This document shows, in pieces, positions 52,953 to 62,600 of a stretch of DNA of 64,000 nt; positions within the stretch are counted from its first letter, which is position 1; each line of letters starts with the position of its first letter. Both the position numbers and the translations under genes were made by a program. This DNA comes from CAIKMD01 sp963729935 (GTDB taxonomy: Bacteria > Pseudomonadota > Alphaproteobacteria > ATCC43930 > CGMCC-115725): assembly GCA_963729935.1 (NCBI GenBank), contig CAVSPW010000011.1, positions 62,001 to 126,000 on the forward strand. Direction: 5' to 3'. Below the pieces are notes generated by a model that was not told the DNA's origin, did no database searches, and saw nothing but the letters and a program-made list of their open reading frames with translations.

Positions 52953-53939
52953 ATGCCTGACGCCGAATCCATGCCTGGCACCGAAGCTGAGGTCATGCTG
53001 CGCCATGATTGGAGCCGCGCGGAAATCCGCGCCTTATTCGACCTGCCGCTGCCGGAGCTGATTTTTCGGGCCCAGCTCGCGCATCGCCGCAGCTTCGACC
53101 CGCATGAGATTCAGCTCTCGACCTTGCTCTCGATCAAGACCGGGGGCTGCCCGGAGGACTGTGCCTACTGTCCGCAAAGCGTGCATCACGATGCGGGCGT
53201 CGAGGCCGCGAAGTTGATGGATAGAGGGGCGGTGCTCGATGCGGCAAGAGCGGCAAAAGCGGGTGGGGCGGCACGATTCTGCATGGGTGCGGCTTGGCGC
53301 GAGCCCAAGGATCGCGATCTCGATGCGGTCTGCGATATGATCGCTGGCGTCGCCGCCTTGGGGCTCGAGACTTGCGCCACGCTCGGAATGCTGACCGCGG
53401 CTCAGGCCCAGCGCCTCAAGGAAGCGGGGCTCGATTTCTACAACCACAACCTCGACACCTCGCCCGAATATTACGGCAACATCATCACGACACGCAATTT
53501 TTCCGAACGTCTTGCGACGCTCGCGCATGTGCGAGAGGCGGGCATTTCTGTTTGTTGCGGCGGCATTGTCGGCATGGGCGAGAGGCGGGAGGATCGGATC
53601 GCAATGATCGCCGTCCTGGCAACCTTGCCGCGTCATCCCGAAAGCGTTCCGATCAATCTTCTTGTGCAAGTCGAGGGCACGCCGCTTTATGGAACCGCGC
53701 GCCTCGACCCGATCGAATTCGTGCGCATGATTGCGGTGGCGCGCATTACCATGCCGGCATCGATGGTGAGACTATCGGCCGGCCGCGAGGCCATGAGCGA
53801 CGAGACTCAAGCGCTGTGCTTTCTTGCCGGTGCCAATTCGATCTTTTGCGGTGAAAGGCTTTTGACGACGTCAAATCCGGGCCGCGACCAAGACCGTGAC
53901 CTCATGGATCGGCTTGGACTTCGGCCGATGGCGGAGTGA
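52953..53939 (+). CDS. bioB: Biotin synthase
   Basis: A 328-residue radical-SAM enzyme inserting sulfur into dethiobiotin. The [4Fe-4S] ligands are Cys66, Cys70 and Cys73 (GGCPEDCAYCPQS). The [2Fe-2S] ligands lie in GAARFCMGAAW, LETCATLGML and ISVCCGGIVGMGE, with the arginine ligand in MVRLSAGR. The ATG at 52953 follows AAAGG. The stop overlaps the bioA start region. Confidence 0.96.
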   Translation: MPDAESMPGTEAEVMLRHDWSRAEIRALFDLPLPELIFRAQLAHRRSFDPHEIQLSTLLSIKTGGCPEDCAYCPQSVHHDAGVEAAKLMDRGAVLDAARAAKAGGAARFCMGAAWREPKDRDLDAVCDMIAGVAALGLETCATLGMLTAAQAQRLKEAGLDFYNHNLDTSPEYYGNIITTRNFSERLATLAHVREAGISVCCGGIVGMGERREDRIAMIAVLATLPRHPESVPINLLVQVEGTPLYGTARLDPIEFVRMIAVARITMPASMVRLSAGREAMSDETQALCFLAGANSIFCGERLLTTSNPGRDQDRDLMDRLGLRPMAE

Positions 53940-53941
53940 TC

Positions 53942-55216
53942 GTGACTATGAGTTGGCAGCCTGGATGGCTTGCCGAAGGCTTGGCGCATCTCTGGCCGCC
54001 CTATGCGCAGATCAAAACCGAACCGGCGCCGCTCCCAGTGCGCAGCGTCGAAGGCTGCCGGATCATGCTCGAAGACGGGCGCGAACTCATTGATGGCATC
54101 GCGTCGTGGTGGACCGCCTGCCATGGCTACAACCACCCTCATATTCGGCAGTCGGTGGCGCGACAGTTCGAGACGGTGCCGCATGTGATGTTCGCGGGCC
54201 TCGTTCACGAGCAGGCGGCAATTCTCGCGGCCCGGCTCGCGCGGCTTCTCCCCGGCGATCTCGATCATGTGTTCTATTCCGAATCGGGATCGGTGGCGGT
54301 CGAAATCGCGCTCAAAATGGCGGTGCAATATTGGCGCAATCGAGGCCAGGAACGGACCCAGTTTCTCGCCTTCAAAGGCGGCTATCATGGCGACACGATT
54401 TGGGCGATGAGCGTCAGTGATCCCGAAGAGGGCATGCATCGCGGTTTCAGGCGGTTTCTGCCGCGCCAAATGATCGGCGATCTGCCGCGCGACGATATGA
54501 GCGCCGCCGCTTTCGAGCAAATCCTCGATCGCGGCGCTCGAAACCTTGCCGCGATCATCGTCGAGCCTCTCGTCCAAGGCGCGGGGGGGATGATTTTCCA
54601 CGAGGCGGAAGTCTTGCGTCGCGTGGGCGAAGCGGCGCGACGTCACGATCTGTTGCTGATCTGCGACGAGATATTCACGGGGTTCGGGCGCACGGGATCC
54701 TCGTTCGCGTGCGAGCAGGCTGGGGTGGTGCCGGATATCATGACCCTGTCGAAAGCTCTGACTGGCGGCACCTTGCCGCTTGCGGCAACGGTCGCGCGCC
54801 GGCACGTTTTCGAGGCATTTCGGTCGGACGATCCCGGTGCCGCTTTGATGCATGGGCCGACCTTCATGGCCAACGCGCTCGCCTGCGCGGCCGCCAACGC
54901 GTCGCTCGATCTTTTCGAGCGCGAGCCTCGCGGAGCGCAAGTGGCCGCGATCGCCGAAGCGATGGCGCGCGAACTCGCGCCCTGCGCTGGGCTCGCCGGC
55001 GTCAAGGACGTGCGGGTCAAAGGTGCGATCGGCGTGGTCGAGCTGGAGCGGGAGCCCGATATCGATGTCTTGCGCCGGCGCTTCGTCGAAGAGGGTGTGT
55101 GGATCCGCCCCTTCGGCAAGATCGTCTATTTGACACCGCCCTTCACGATCTCGCCGGCCGAGTTGACGCGGCTTACCGAAGCGATCTTCCGTGTCTTGCG
55201 CGATCAAGCGCGCTAA
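53942..55216 (+). CDS. bioA: Adenosylmethionine-8-amino-7-oxononanoate aminotransferase
   Basis: A 424-residue class III PLP aminotransferase making DAPA from KAPA with S-adenosylmethionine. Landmarks are DGIASWWTACHGYNHP, YSESGSVAVEIALKMA, FKGGYHGDTIWAMSVSDP, ICDEIFTGFGRTG with the PLP aspartate, and LSKALTGGTLPLAAT with the lysine. Start candidates are GTG 53936, GTG 53942 and ATG 53948; GGAG five bases upstream favours 53942. With bioB, bioF and bioD it completes ring assembly. No bioC/bioH type pimeloyl genes are present here. Confidence 0.95.
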   Translation: MTMSWQPGWLAEGLAHLWPPYAQIKTEPAPLPVRSVEGCRIMLEDGRELIDGIASWWTACHGYNHPHIRQSVARQFETVPHVMFAGLVHEQAAILAARLARLLPGDLDHVFYSESGSVAVEIALKMAVQYWRNRGQERTQFLAFKGGYHGDTIWAMSVSDPEEGMHRGFRRFLPRQMIGDLPRDDMSAAAFEQILDRGARNLAAIIVEPLVQGAGGMIFHEAEVLRRVGEAARRHDLLLICDEIFTGFGRTGSSFACEQAGVVPDIMTLSKALTGGTLPLAATVARRHVFEAFRSDDPGAALMHGPTFMANALACAAANASLDLFEREPRGAQVAAIAEAMARELAPCAGLAGVKDVRVKGAIGVVELEREPDIDVLRRRFVEEGVWIRPFGKIVYLTPPFTISPAELTRLTEAIFRVLRDQAR

Positions 55217-55226
55217 ATCGCGATCG

Positions 55227-55649
55227 CTAGCCGCGGGGACCGGGGCCGGGTCTGTGGCGGTCGTCCTGGTGAGAGCGGACAATGATGGGGCTCGCTTGGT
55301 GATGGACCATGCGCCAGTCGGCATCTTCACGCACGAAGATGTTGGTGGCGACGAGGTGGCCGGTATCGAGTTCCTCCTCGCACAAGACTGCCGCGACATC
55401 GCCGTAGAGAAAGACCCGGTCGTCATGGCACATGACGCTGGGGGATTCCGGATTGGCCAGGATATTGCGCCAGCTTTGTAGCACGGCGGCGCGCCCGGTC
55501 ACCGGTGTCCATCCAGGATGAACGCAAACGATAGGTGCCTTCTCCGCCCAGATCGCTTCCATGGCCGATGCGTCGCGGCTGGCAAAAGCACGGTAAAATT
55601 CTAAATTTGCGCTCAAGACGGCGTCGCTGTCGGTCGAGGGCGATGGCAT
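55227..55649 (-). CDS. NTF2-like / SnoaL-like (DUF4440-type) small protein
   Basis: A 140-residue cone-shaped fold protein. The pattern NLEFYRAFASRDASAMEAIWAE, VHPGWTPVTGRAAVLQSWRNI and the central beta strands ending in TNIFVREDADWRMVHHQASP are typical of the SnoaL/DUF4440 group. Such proteins act as isomerases, cyclases or ligand binders; none can be assigned. The ATG at 55649 was chosen for its GGATGACC upstream; an ATG at 55682 would add 11 residues. It ends ten bases from bioA (convergent). Confidence 0.82.
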   Translation of the reverse strand: MPSPSTDSDAVLSANLEFYRAFASRDASAMEAIWAEKAPIVCVHPGWTPVTGRAAVLQSWRNILANPESPSVMCHDDRVFLYGDVAAVLCEEELDTGHLVATNIFVREDADWRMVHHQASPIIVRSHQDDRHRPGPGPRG

Positions 55650-55803
55650 TCGGTCATCCAAAGATGAGGGATGAGCGAACATGTCGCATGCTCGGCGGCG
55701 GAATGCCAGCCTAGACACTTGCATTGATGGGATAGGGCGAGTATATTGCGAACGCTTCGCAATTGCATCGACTTTTGCAGCGCGTACTGACAGGGTTGCC
55801 GGA

Positions 55804-56643
55804 ATGTTGGCCGTCGCAGTCATCGTTTTCCGCGAAGTCCTTGAGGCGGCTTTGGTCGTCGGCATCGTATTGGCTGCGAGTCGAGGCACGGCGCGGCGCG
55901 GGCGTTGGGTTGCCTATGGCATTGTCGCCGGTTTGCTCGGGGCTTTGGTCGTTGCCGGCTTTACCGACGAGATCGCCTCCGCGGTCAACGGGATCGGGCA
56001 GGAGATCTTCAATGCTACCGTTCTGTTTGGCGCGGTCTTGATGCTCGGCTGGCACAATGTTTGGATGAGCCGCCACGCCAAGGAGCATGTCGTCGAAGCC
56101 ACGCGCGTCGGGCACGAGGTTCTCTCGGGCGCGCGTCCGCTCTATGCGCTGGCGATCGTGTGCGGCTTGGCGGTCGGACGGGAAGGCTCCGAAGTCGTGC
56201 TTTTCGTCTACGGTATCGTCGCGGCGCAGGGCGGCGGCGCGGCTGTGCTTTTGGGCGGTGGCCTGCTCGGACTCGTGGTCGGTATTGGGGTGGGGGCTGC
56301 ACTCTATCTTGGACTTTTGACCATTCCGATGCGGCATCTCTTTGCCGTGACGAGTTGGATGATCCTGCTGCTGGCATCGGGCATGGCGTCGCAAGGAGCG
56401 GCTTTCCTGCTTCAGGCCGATCTCGTCCCACCGCTCGGCAATCTCTGGGATACGTCGCGCGTTCTCTCGGAGCAAAGCGTGCTCGGCCAAGCGCTGCACG
56501 CCCTGATCGGCTATGTCGCGCGTCCGACGGGGATTCAACTCGTTTTCTATGTCGGGACGTTAATGCTGATTGCGAGCCTGATGCGAATTTTCGGCCGCGT
56601 GCCGGCGGCGCCGGGCAATGCACGGGCTAATCCCGCCGAGTAG
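55804..56643 (+). CDS. FTR1-family iron permease
   Basis: A 279-residue membrane protein with about seven helices. It contains the two REXXE iron motifs of the Ftr1/EfeU family: REVLE at 10-14 and REGSE at 126-130. The partner proteins EfeO and EfeB (or a multicopper oxidase) are not adjacent, so it is a stand-alone FTR1 protein. Specificity for ferrous or ferric iron, or another metal, is not resolved. The ATG at 55804 follows AGGG. It diverges from the NTF2-like gene. Confidence 0.88.
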   Translation: MLAVAVIVFREVLEAALVVGIVLAASRGTARRGRWVAYGIVAGLLGALVVAGFTDEIASAVNGIGQEIFNATVLFGAVLMLGWHNVWMSRHAKEHVVEATRVGHEVLSGARPLYALAIVCGLAVGREGSEVVLFVYGIVAAQGGGAAVLLGGGLLGLVVGIGVGAALYLGLLTIPMRHLFAVTSWMILLLASGMASQGAAFLLQADLVPPLGNLWDTSRVLSEQSVLGQALHALIGYVARPTGIQLVFYVGTLMLIASLMRIFGRVPAAPGNARANPAE

Positions 56644-56646
56644 GGG

Positions 56647-57294
56647 CTAGGGCTTTTCGCCCGGGTTCGGCTTTTGGAAGACGGGTTTGTCGCCTTGCGG
56701 TTTGCGCCGCCACCATAATTTCGTCGCGACGGCGATGAGGGCGAGGATGCCCAGAGCGACGAGGCTGGGTCCAATCCAGCCGAATACGTGAATGAATTCG
56801 AAAAAGCGGCGGCCGAGCCAATAAGTCAGCCCGCCCCAGAATCCGACCCACAGCGCCGCACCAATAGAATTATAGAGGAAGAAGCGCGGCCATGGCATTT
56901 CAAGCGTGCCGGCAACAATACCGTTGAATTGGCGCAGGATGATGAAAAACCGCGCGACCACGATGACGATGTCGCCGTAGCGGGCAAAGAACTCTTCGAC
57001 CTTTTGCAGCCGCTCAAGCGTGATGCCAATGCGGCCGCCATGCCGCACCAAGATGCGGTGGCCGCCGAGCGAGCCGATGAGAAAGCCGATGCTGTCGCCA
57101 ATGACCGCACCGAGCCACGCGACCGGTAAAAGCCAGAGGATATTGAGAGTTCCGCGTGAGGCCAGTACCGACCCGGCGATGAGCATGGTTTCCCCGGGCG
57201 TCGGGAAGCCGAAATCCTCGAGCAGGATACCAAAGAACACGGCGAGGTAACCGTAATCGATGACAAAGCGGTGAACTTCGTCGACGAAGCTCAA
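56647..57294 (-). CDS. DedA / SNARE-associated (VTT domain) membrane protein
   Basis: A 215-residue inner-membrane protein of the DedA family. Landmarks are LLEDFGFPTPGETMLIAGS near the N-terminus and the conserved GDSIGFLIGSLGGHRIL and ARFFIILRQFNGIVAGTLEMP segments, including the arginine and glycine residues needed in E. coli YqjA/YghB. Members support membrane potential and lipid-carrier recycling. The start is TTG at 57294, with GAGGGGAA about seven bases upstream. It diverges from imuA. Confidence 0.9.
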   Translation of the reverse strand: MSFVDEVHRFVIDYGYLAVFFGILLEDFGFPTPGETMLIAGSVLASRGTLNILWLLPVAWLGAVIGDSIGFLIGSLGGHRILVRHGGRIGITLERLQKVEEFFARYGDIVIVVARFFIILRQFNGIVAGTLEMPWPRFFLYNSIGAALWVGFWGGLTYWLGRRFFEFIHVFGWIGPSLVALGILALIAVATKLWWRRKPQGDKPVFQKPNPGEKP

Positions 57295-57396
57295 AGCGGT
57301 TCCCCTCGGGTCTCTTTTGGAAGGCGATGCGGCGTGGAGCCTGTCTAGGCGTAAAGCCGGTCTGGAGCAACCAACAGCAAAGTGAGGGGAGGGAGC

Positions 57397-57426
57397 TTGA
57401 CTCAAATGCCAATTTGAACAAATAGT
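57397..57426 (+). promoter_or_regulatory. Promoter of the imuA-imuB-dnaE2 cassette
   Basis: TTGACT, an 18-base spacer, AATAGT. The -10 lies inside the SOS box, and the expected start of RNA is at or next to the ATG at 57433, so the message may be leaderless. Confidence 0.5.
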
Positions 57427-57430
57427 GAAC
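57416..57430. promoter_or_regulatory. LexA binding site (SOS box), alphaproteobacterial type
   Basis: GAAC-AAATAGT-GAAC is an exact match to the alphaproteobacterial LexA direct repeat GAAC-N7-GAAC (GTTC-N7-GTTC on the other strand). It covers the -10 region of the cassette, ideal for repression until DNA damage. Confidence 0.9.
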
Positions 57431-57432
57431 AA

Positions 57433-58212
57433 ATGTCCGGCGTCATGGAAGGCGAAAAAAAGGCCCGGTTCGCAGCCCTGCGGTTGCGATTGGCGGCACT
57501 CGAAAATGGCGGAAGAGCGCCGGCGGTTCTGCCTTTCGGTATCGCGGCCATTGATGCTGGCCTGCCCGGGGGCGGCCTGCCCATGGGCGCGCTGCACGAA
57601 TTGGCGGGTGCGGGGGGCGAAAGCGAAGACGGCGCGGCGGCAGCGGCTTTCCTTGCTGGTATCGTGGCGCGGCTTTCGCCCGAACGGCCGGTGCTCTGGT
57701 GCCTGAGGCATGGCGATCTTTATGTGCCGGGGCTCGCTCTTTACGGTCTTGCGCCCCAACGTCTGATCCTGGCGCACGCGCCCAATGATCGGGAAACCCT
57801 CTGGGCCGTGGAAGAAGGGCTGCGCAGCCCGGCGCTCGCCGCCGTGATCGGCGAAGTGGAAGCCTTGTCTGCACCGGCAAGCCGGCGGCTGCAGCTCGCC
57901 GCCGAGACCTTGGGGGTCACGGGCTTCGTCCTGCGGCGAAGCAGCGCGGCGGCCGCGACTTCATCCGCAGTGACGCGCTGGCGTGTCACGGCCTTGCCCG
58001 GATCTTCGACAGCGGGCGAGCCGGGCATTGGCCGGCCCCGATGGCGGGTTGAGCTGCTGCGCTGCCGTGGGGGCATGCCGGCGGCCTGGGATGTGGAGGA
58101 CTGGCTTGTAGCGAGGCGAGATGCGGAGGCAGGCGATGCGACGGATCATGTCTCTCTTTCTGCCGCAATGGCCAATCGACCGGCGGCGCCAAGGCGGCGC
58201 GCGGCCGGATAA
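57433..58212 (+). CDS. imuA: ImuA, SOS mutagenesis cassette protein
   Basis: A 259-residue protein of the ImuA family, with a degenerate RecA-like fold. Landmarks are LPFGIAAIDAGLPGGGLPMGALHELAG and the strand RPVLWCLRHGDLYVPGLALYGL (quoted in parts). The C-terminal 60 residues are low in conservation. ImuA acts with ImuB and DnaE2 in error-prone lesion bypass. The ATG at 57433 is only three bases after the SOS box; an ATG at 57445 (MEGEKKARF) is an alternative. Its end overlaps imuB by 77 bases. Confidence 0.88.
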   Translation: MSGVMEGEKKARFAALRLRLAALENGGRAPAVLPFGIAAIDAGLPGGGLPMGALHELAGAGGESEDGAAAAAFLAGIVARLSPERPVLWCLRHGDLYVPGLALYGLAPQRLILAHAPNDRETLWAVEEGLRSPALAAVIGEVEALSAPASRRLQLAAETLGVTGFVLRRSSAAAATSSAVTRWRVTALPGSSTAGEPGIGRPRWRVELLRCRGGMPAAWDVEDWLVARRDAEAGDATDHVSLSAAMANRPAAPRRRAAG

Positions 58213-59647
58213 GCCTTACGTTCTCGTCACCGGCCTGGATGGCCGGCGGCTCATCACCGCGGCCAACGCGATGGCGGCGAATGAGGGAATCGTGCCGGGT
58301 ACGAGCCTGGCCGATGCGCGCGCTCTCTACCCCGATCTCGGCATTGGCGAAGCCGATTTTGCGGGAGACGTCGCGGCGCTTGCCGGTCTTGCGCGCTGGT
58401 GCAACCGTTTCAGCCCGTGGACATCGCTCCGTGGCAGCGACGGGATTATTCTCGACATTACCGGTTGCGCCCATCTTTTCGGCGGTGAAGCTGAGCTTGC
58501 TTCTCAGGCGGTGAAACGGTTGGCCCGTCGGGGGATCGAAGGCCGTGCCGCGATTGCCGAGAGCCTGGGCGCTGCTTGGGCGGTATCGCGCTTCGGCGGC
58601 GAGAGGATCGCTCAGGTACCGTGCGGCGAAACACGGGCGGCGCTCGCCGATCTGCCGGTTGCGGCGCTGCGGCTCGACGGCGACATCGCGGCATTGCTCA
58701 AGCGGCTCGGCTTGCGCCGTATCGGCGATCTCTACGCGATGCCGCGTGCGGCGCTCGCCAAGCGCTGCAGCGAAGGCGTGGCGCTGCGCCTCGATGAAGC
58801 CTTAGGCCTCGCGCCCGAGCCGCTCTCGCCCCTGCCGCCCGAGAGACTGCGCTGGTCGCGCCGCTCTTTTGCCGAGCCGATCGGAACCCCAGAAGACATT
58901 GCCGCAGCTACGCGGCAGCTGTTAGGAAACCTGTGCCAAATCCTAGCCAAGGAGAAGAGGGGCGCGCGCCGGCTGGTCCTCGAGCTTTACCGTATCGATG
59001 GGCGGATCGAGGCGACCGCGATCGGAACCACTCGACCCTCGCGCGACATTCACCATCTTTTGCGTCTCCTCGAAGAGCGCTTGCCGACGCTCGATCCTGG
59101 CTTTGGCGTCGAGGACATGGTGCTGAAGGCAACGATCGCCGAAGAACTCACGCCGGCGCAGCTCGGTTTCAAGGGCGGCATGGGGAGAGGCGAAGCCGAA
59201 GCCGGTGCGGACGATCTGGCCGTTCTTATCGATCGTCTCGCCAATCGTCTGGGCGTCCGCGCGCTCGTCAAGCCTGCCAGCCGCGAAAGCCATCTGGCCG
59301 AACGCGCCGTGCGTTTCCTTCCGGCGCTCGACCGCGGCGGGACCGATGCATGGGATCGTGAAAAGCCGAGGCCGGTGCGGTTGCTGACCCGGCCCGAGCG
59401 GATCGAGGCGATGGCGCTGGTACCGGATGATCCGCCTTTCCTGTTCCGTTGGCGGCGCGTCACCCATCGGGTGCGTCGTGCCGATGGGCCCGAGCGCATC
59501 GCCGATGAATGGTGGCGCGAAGCCGCCGAGCCGCGCGACTATTACCGCATCGAGGACGAAGCGGGCCGCCGTTTCTGGCTCTATCGCGCCGGGTTTTACC
59601 ACGCACGCAATCCACCGCGCTGGTTCCTGCATGGGGTCTTCGGATGA
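58136..59647 (+). CDS. imuB: ImuB, Y-family polymerase-like protein
   Basis: A 503-residue protein related to Y-family polymerases (DinB/Pol IV) but catalytically dead. The N-terminus reads LFLPQWPIDR where active enzymes have the DxDxFF metal site, and the second site is LDITGCAHLFGGE in place of SIDE. It has palm, helix-hairpin-helix (LGLRRIGDLYAMPRA) and little-finger domains and a C-terminal ImuB tail ending in the RDYYRIEDEAGRRFWLYRAG segment. It bridges the beta clamp and DnaE2. The ATG at 58136 follows GGAGG. Confidence 0.93.
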   Translation: MRRIMSLFLPQWPIDRRRQGGARPDKPYVLVTGLDGRRLITAANAMAANEGIVPGTSLADARALYPDLGIGEADFAGDVAALAGLARWCNRFSPWTSLRGSDGIILDITGCAHLFGGEAELASQAVKRLARRGIEGRAAIAESLGAAWAVSRFGGERIAQVPCGETRAALADLPVAALRLDGDIAALLKRLGLRRIGDLYAMPRAALAKRCSEGVALRLDEALGLAPEPLSPLPPERLRWSRRSFAEPIGTPEDIAAATRQLLGNLCQILAKEKRGARRLVLELYRIDGRIEATAIGTTRPSRDIHHLLRLLEERLPTLDPGFGVEDMVLKATIAEELTPAQLGFKGGMGRGEAEAGADDLAVLIDRLANRLGVRALVKPASRESHLAERAVRFLPALDRGGTDAWDREKPRPVRLLTRPERIEAMALVPDDPPFLFRWRRVTHRVRRADGPERIADEWWREAAEPRDYYRIEDEAGRRFWLYRAGFYHARNPPRWFLHGVFG

Positions 59648-62600
59648 GCGCCTATGCCGAACTTCAGGTCACCAGCAATTATTCTTTCCTGCGCGGAGCA
59701 TCGCATCCCGAAGAGTTGGTGCGGGAAGCGCATGCGTTGGGCCACCACGCTCTCGCCATCGCCGATCACAATACGTTGGCGGGCGTCGTGCGCGCCCATC
59801 GTCAGGCGAAGGCGGTGGGTCTGCGTCTCATCGTCGGAAGCCGCCTCGATCTCGAGAACGGGCAGAGCCTGCTGTGCTTTCCGGTCGATCGCGCCGCTTA
59901 TGGCCGGCTATGCCGGCTTTTGACACGGGGCAAGCGCCGCGCCGAAAAGGCCCAATGCCATCTCGCTTACGAGGATCTGGCCGAATTCGGCGAAGGCCAG
60001 ATCGCAATCGCTTTGCCGCCGGATAAACCGGACGCGGCCTTCTCGCATCTGCTCGACCGGCTCAAGGCGGATTTCGCCGATGCTTATCTCGCCGCGCAGC
60101 ATCTTTTCCGCGGCGATGATGCCAAGCGGCTGTATCGCTTGGCGGCTCTTGCCGCGCGCAAAGGTATTCCGCTCGTCGCTACCAACGATGTCCTCTACCA
60201 TGTGCCGCAGCGCCGACCCTTGCAGGATGTCGTCACTTGCATCCGCGAAGGCTGCACCATCGCCGAGGCCGGATTTCGCCTCCTTCCCAATGCCGAACGT
60301 TATTTGAAGCCGCCCGAAGAGATGGCGCGGCTCTTTCGCGACTATCCCGACGCCGTTGCGCGCACGATCGAGATCGCGCAGCGTTGCCGCTTCAATCTCG
60401 ATGAATTGCGCTACGAATATCCCGACGAAACCGCGCCGGACGGCACGCCGCCACAGGAAGTGCTTGAGAGGCTGACTTGGAAAGGCGCGACCGAGCGTTA
60501 TCCCGAGGGCGTGCCGGAGAGGATACGCGTTCAGATCGAACACGAATTGCAGCTCATCGGCCAGCTCGGCTATGCGCCCTACTTCCTCACTGTCGACGAC
60601 ATCATGCGCGAGGCGCGGCGACGCGAGATCCTTTGCCAGGGCCGCGGCTCGGCGGCCAATTCCGCGGTGTGTTACTGCCTCGGCATCACCTCGGTCGATC
60701 CGTCCCGTCTCGATCTGCTGTTCGAGCGTTTCATCAGCACGGCGCGCAACGAGCCGCCCGACATCGATGTCGATTTCGAGCATGAGCGCCGCGAGGAGGT
60801 GATCCAATATATCTACGGCAAATATGGCCGCGACCATGCCGCTCTTGCCGCGACCGTGATCTGCTATCGACCGCGCTTTGCCATCCGCGAAGTGGGAAAG
60901 GTGATGGGGCTCTCGGTCGATGTGACCGCCGCGGTGGCCGGCACGGTCTGGGGGTGGGGCGGCGAGGGCCTGAAGGAAACGCATGTCCGCACGCTGGGAC
61001 TGGATCCCGACGATCCGATCTTGCGTCTGGCGCTAGATCTCGCCGCCGAGCTGATCGGATTTCCGCGCCATCTCTCCCAGCATGTCGGTGGTTTCGTCAT
61101 CACGCGCGGCCTTCTGGAAGAAGTCGTGCCGATCGAGAACGCGGCGATGGAGGATCGCACCGTCGTCGAATGGGACAAGGACGATCTCGATACGCTTGGC
61201 ATTTTGAAGATCGATGTGTTGGCGCTCGGCATGTTGAGCTGCATCCGCCGCGCCTTTGATCTGATCGATCGCCATTACGGAATAGGCTTGACGATTGAAA
61301 CCGTCCCTCAGGATGAGCCGGCGGTTTACGAGATGTTGAGCCGCGCCAATTCACTGGGCGTCTTCCAGGTCGAAAGCCGCGCGCAGATGAGCATGCTGCC
61401 GCGCTTGAAGCCAAAAGTTTTCTATGACCTTGTCATCGAAGTGGCAATCGTCCGTCCCGGCCCGATCCAAGGCGACATGGTGCATCCCTATCTGCGCCGT
61501 CGCGAAGGCAAGGAGAAGGTCGAGTACCCGTCCGAGGCGTTGCGCAAGGTTCTGGGAAAGACGCTCGGCGTGCCGCTGTTCCAGGAGCAGGCGATGAACA
61601 TCGCCATTGTCGCCGCGGGCTTCTCGCCGGCCGAAGCCGACCGGCTGCGCCGCTCGATGGCAACCTTTCGCCACACCGGCAAGGTCGCCGAGTTTCGCGA
61701 CAAGTTCGTTGCCGGCATGGTCGCCAATGAATACGAGCGTGATTTTGCCGAACGCTGCTTCAAGCAAATCGAGGGCTTCGGCGAATATGGATTTCCGGAA
61801 TCGCATGCGGCGAGCTTCGCGCTTCTGGTCTATGTCTCGGGATGGCTCAAATGCTTTTATCCCGAGGTTTTTGCCTGCGCATTGTTGAACAGCCAACCTA
61901 TGGGGTTTTACGCACCGGCGCAGATTGTCCGCGATGCGCGCGAGCATGGCGTGGAGGTCAGAGAGGTCGACGTCAATGCCAGCGATTGGGATTGCACGCT
62001 CGAGCCAGCCGGGAAATCGGGCCGTTGGGCGTTGCGCTTGGGCTTGCGCCGGGTGAAAGGCCTTGCGCAGGAAGCGGCCAAAGCATTGGTCGCACAACGC
62101 GGCAAGGGTTATGCCGATCCGGCAGCGCTTGCCCATCGTGCGGGGCTTGACCGTTCTGCGCTCGAGAAACTTGCCGTTGCCGACGGGTTCCGCTCGATGC
62201 AACTCGACCGGCGGGCGGCACTTTGGATCGTCAAAGGTCTGGAGCTTGAGGCGTTAGCCTTGTTGGCACCGCTTGCCGGCATTATGCCGCCCGAGCCCGA
62301 GGCCAAGCTCCCGGTCATGAGTGTGGGCGAGCATGTGGCCGAGGATTACGCAACGCTCGGTTTCTCCTTGAAGCATCATCCGCTTGCCCTCTTGCGGCCC
62401 GATCTCGATCGGCGCGGAATCGTGCCGGCGGAGCAACTCAAATCCGTTCCCGCTGGGCAAATGGTGCGGGTCGCCGGGCTCGTCCTGGTGCGCCAGCGTC
62501 CCGGCAGCGCCAGCGGTGTCGTTTTCATGACGCTCGAAGATGAAACCGGTATCGCCAATCTCGTGGTATGGCCGTCGAGTTTCGAACGCTTCCGGCGCGA

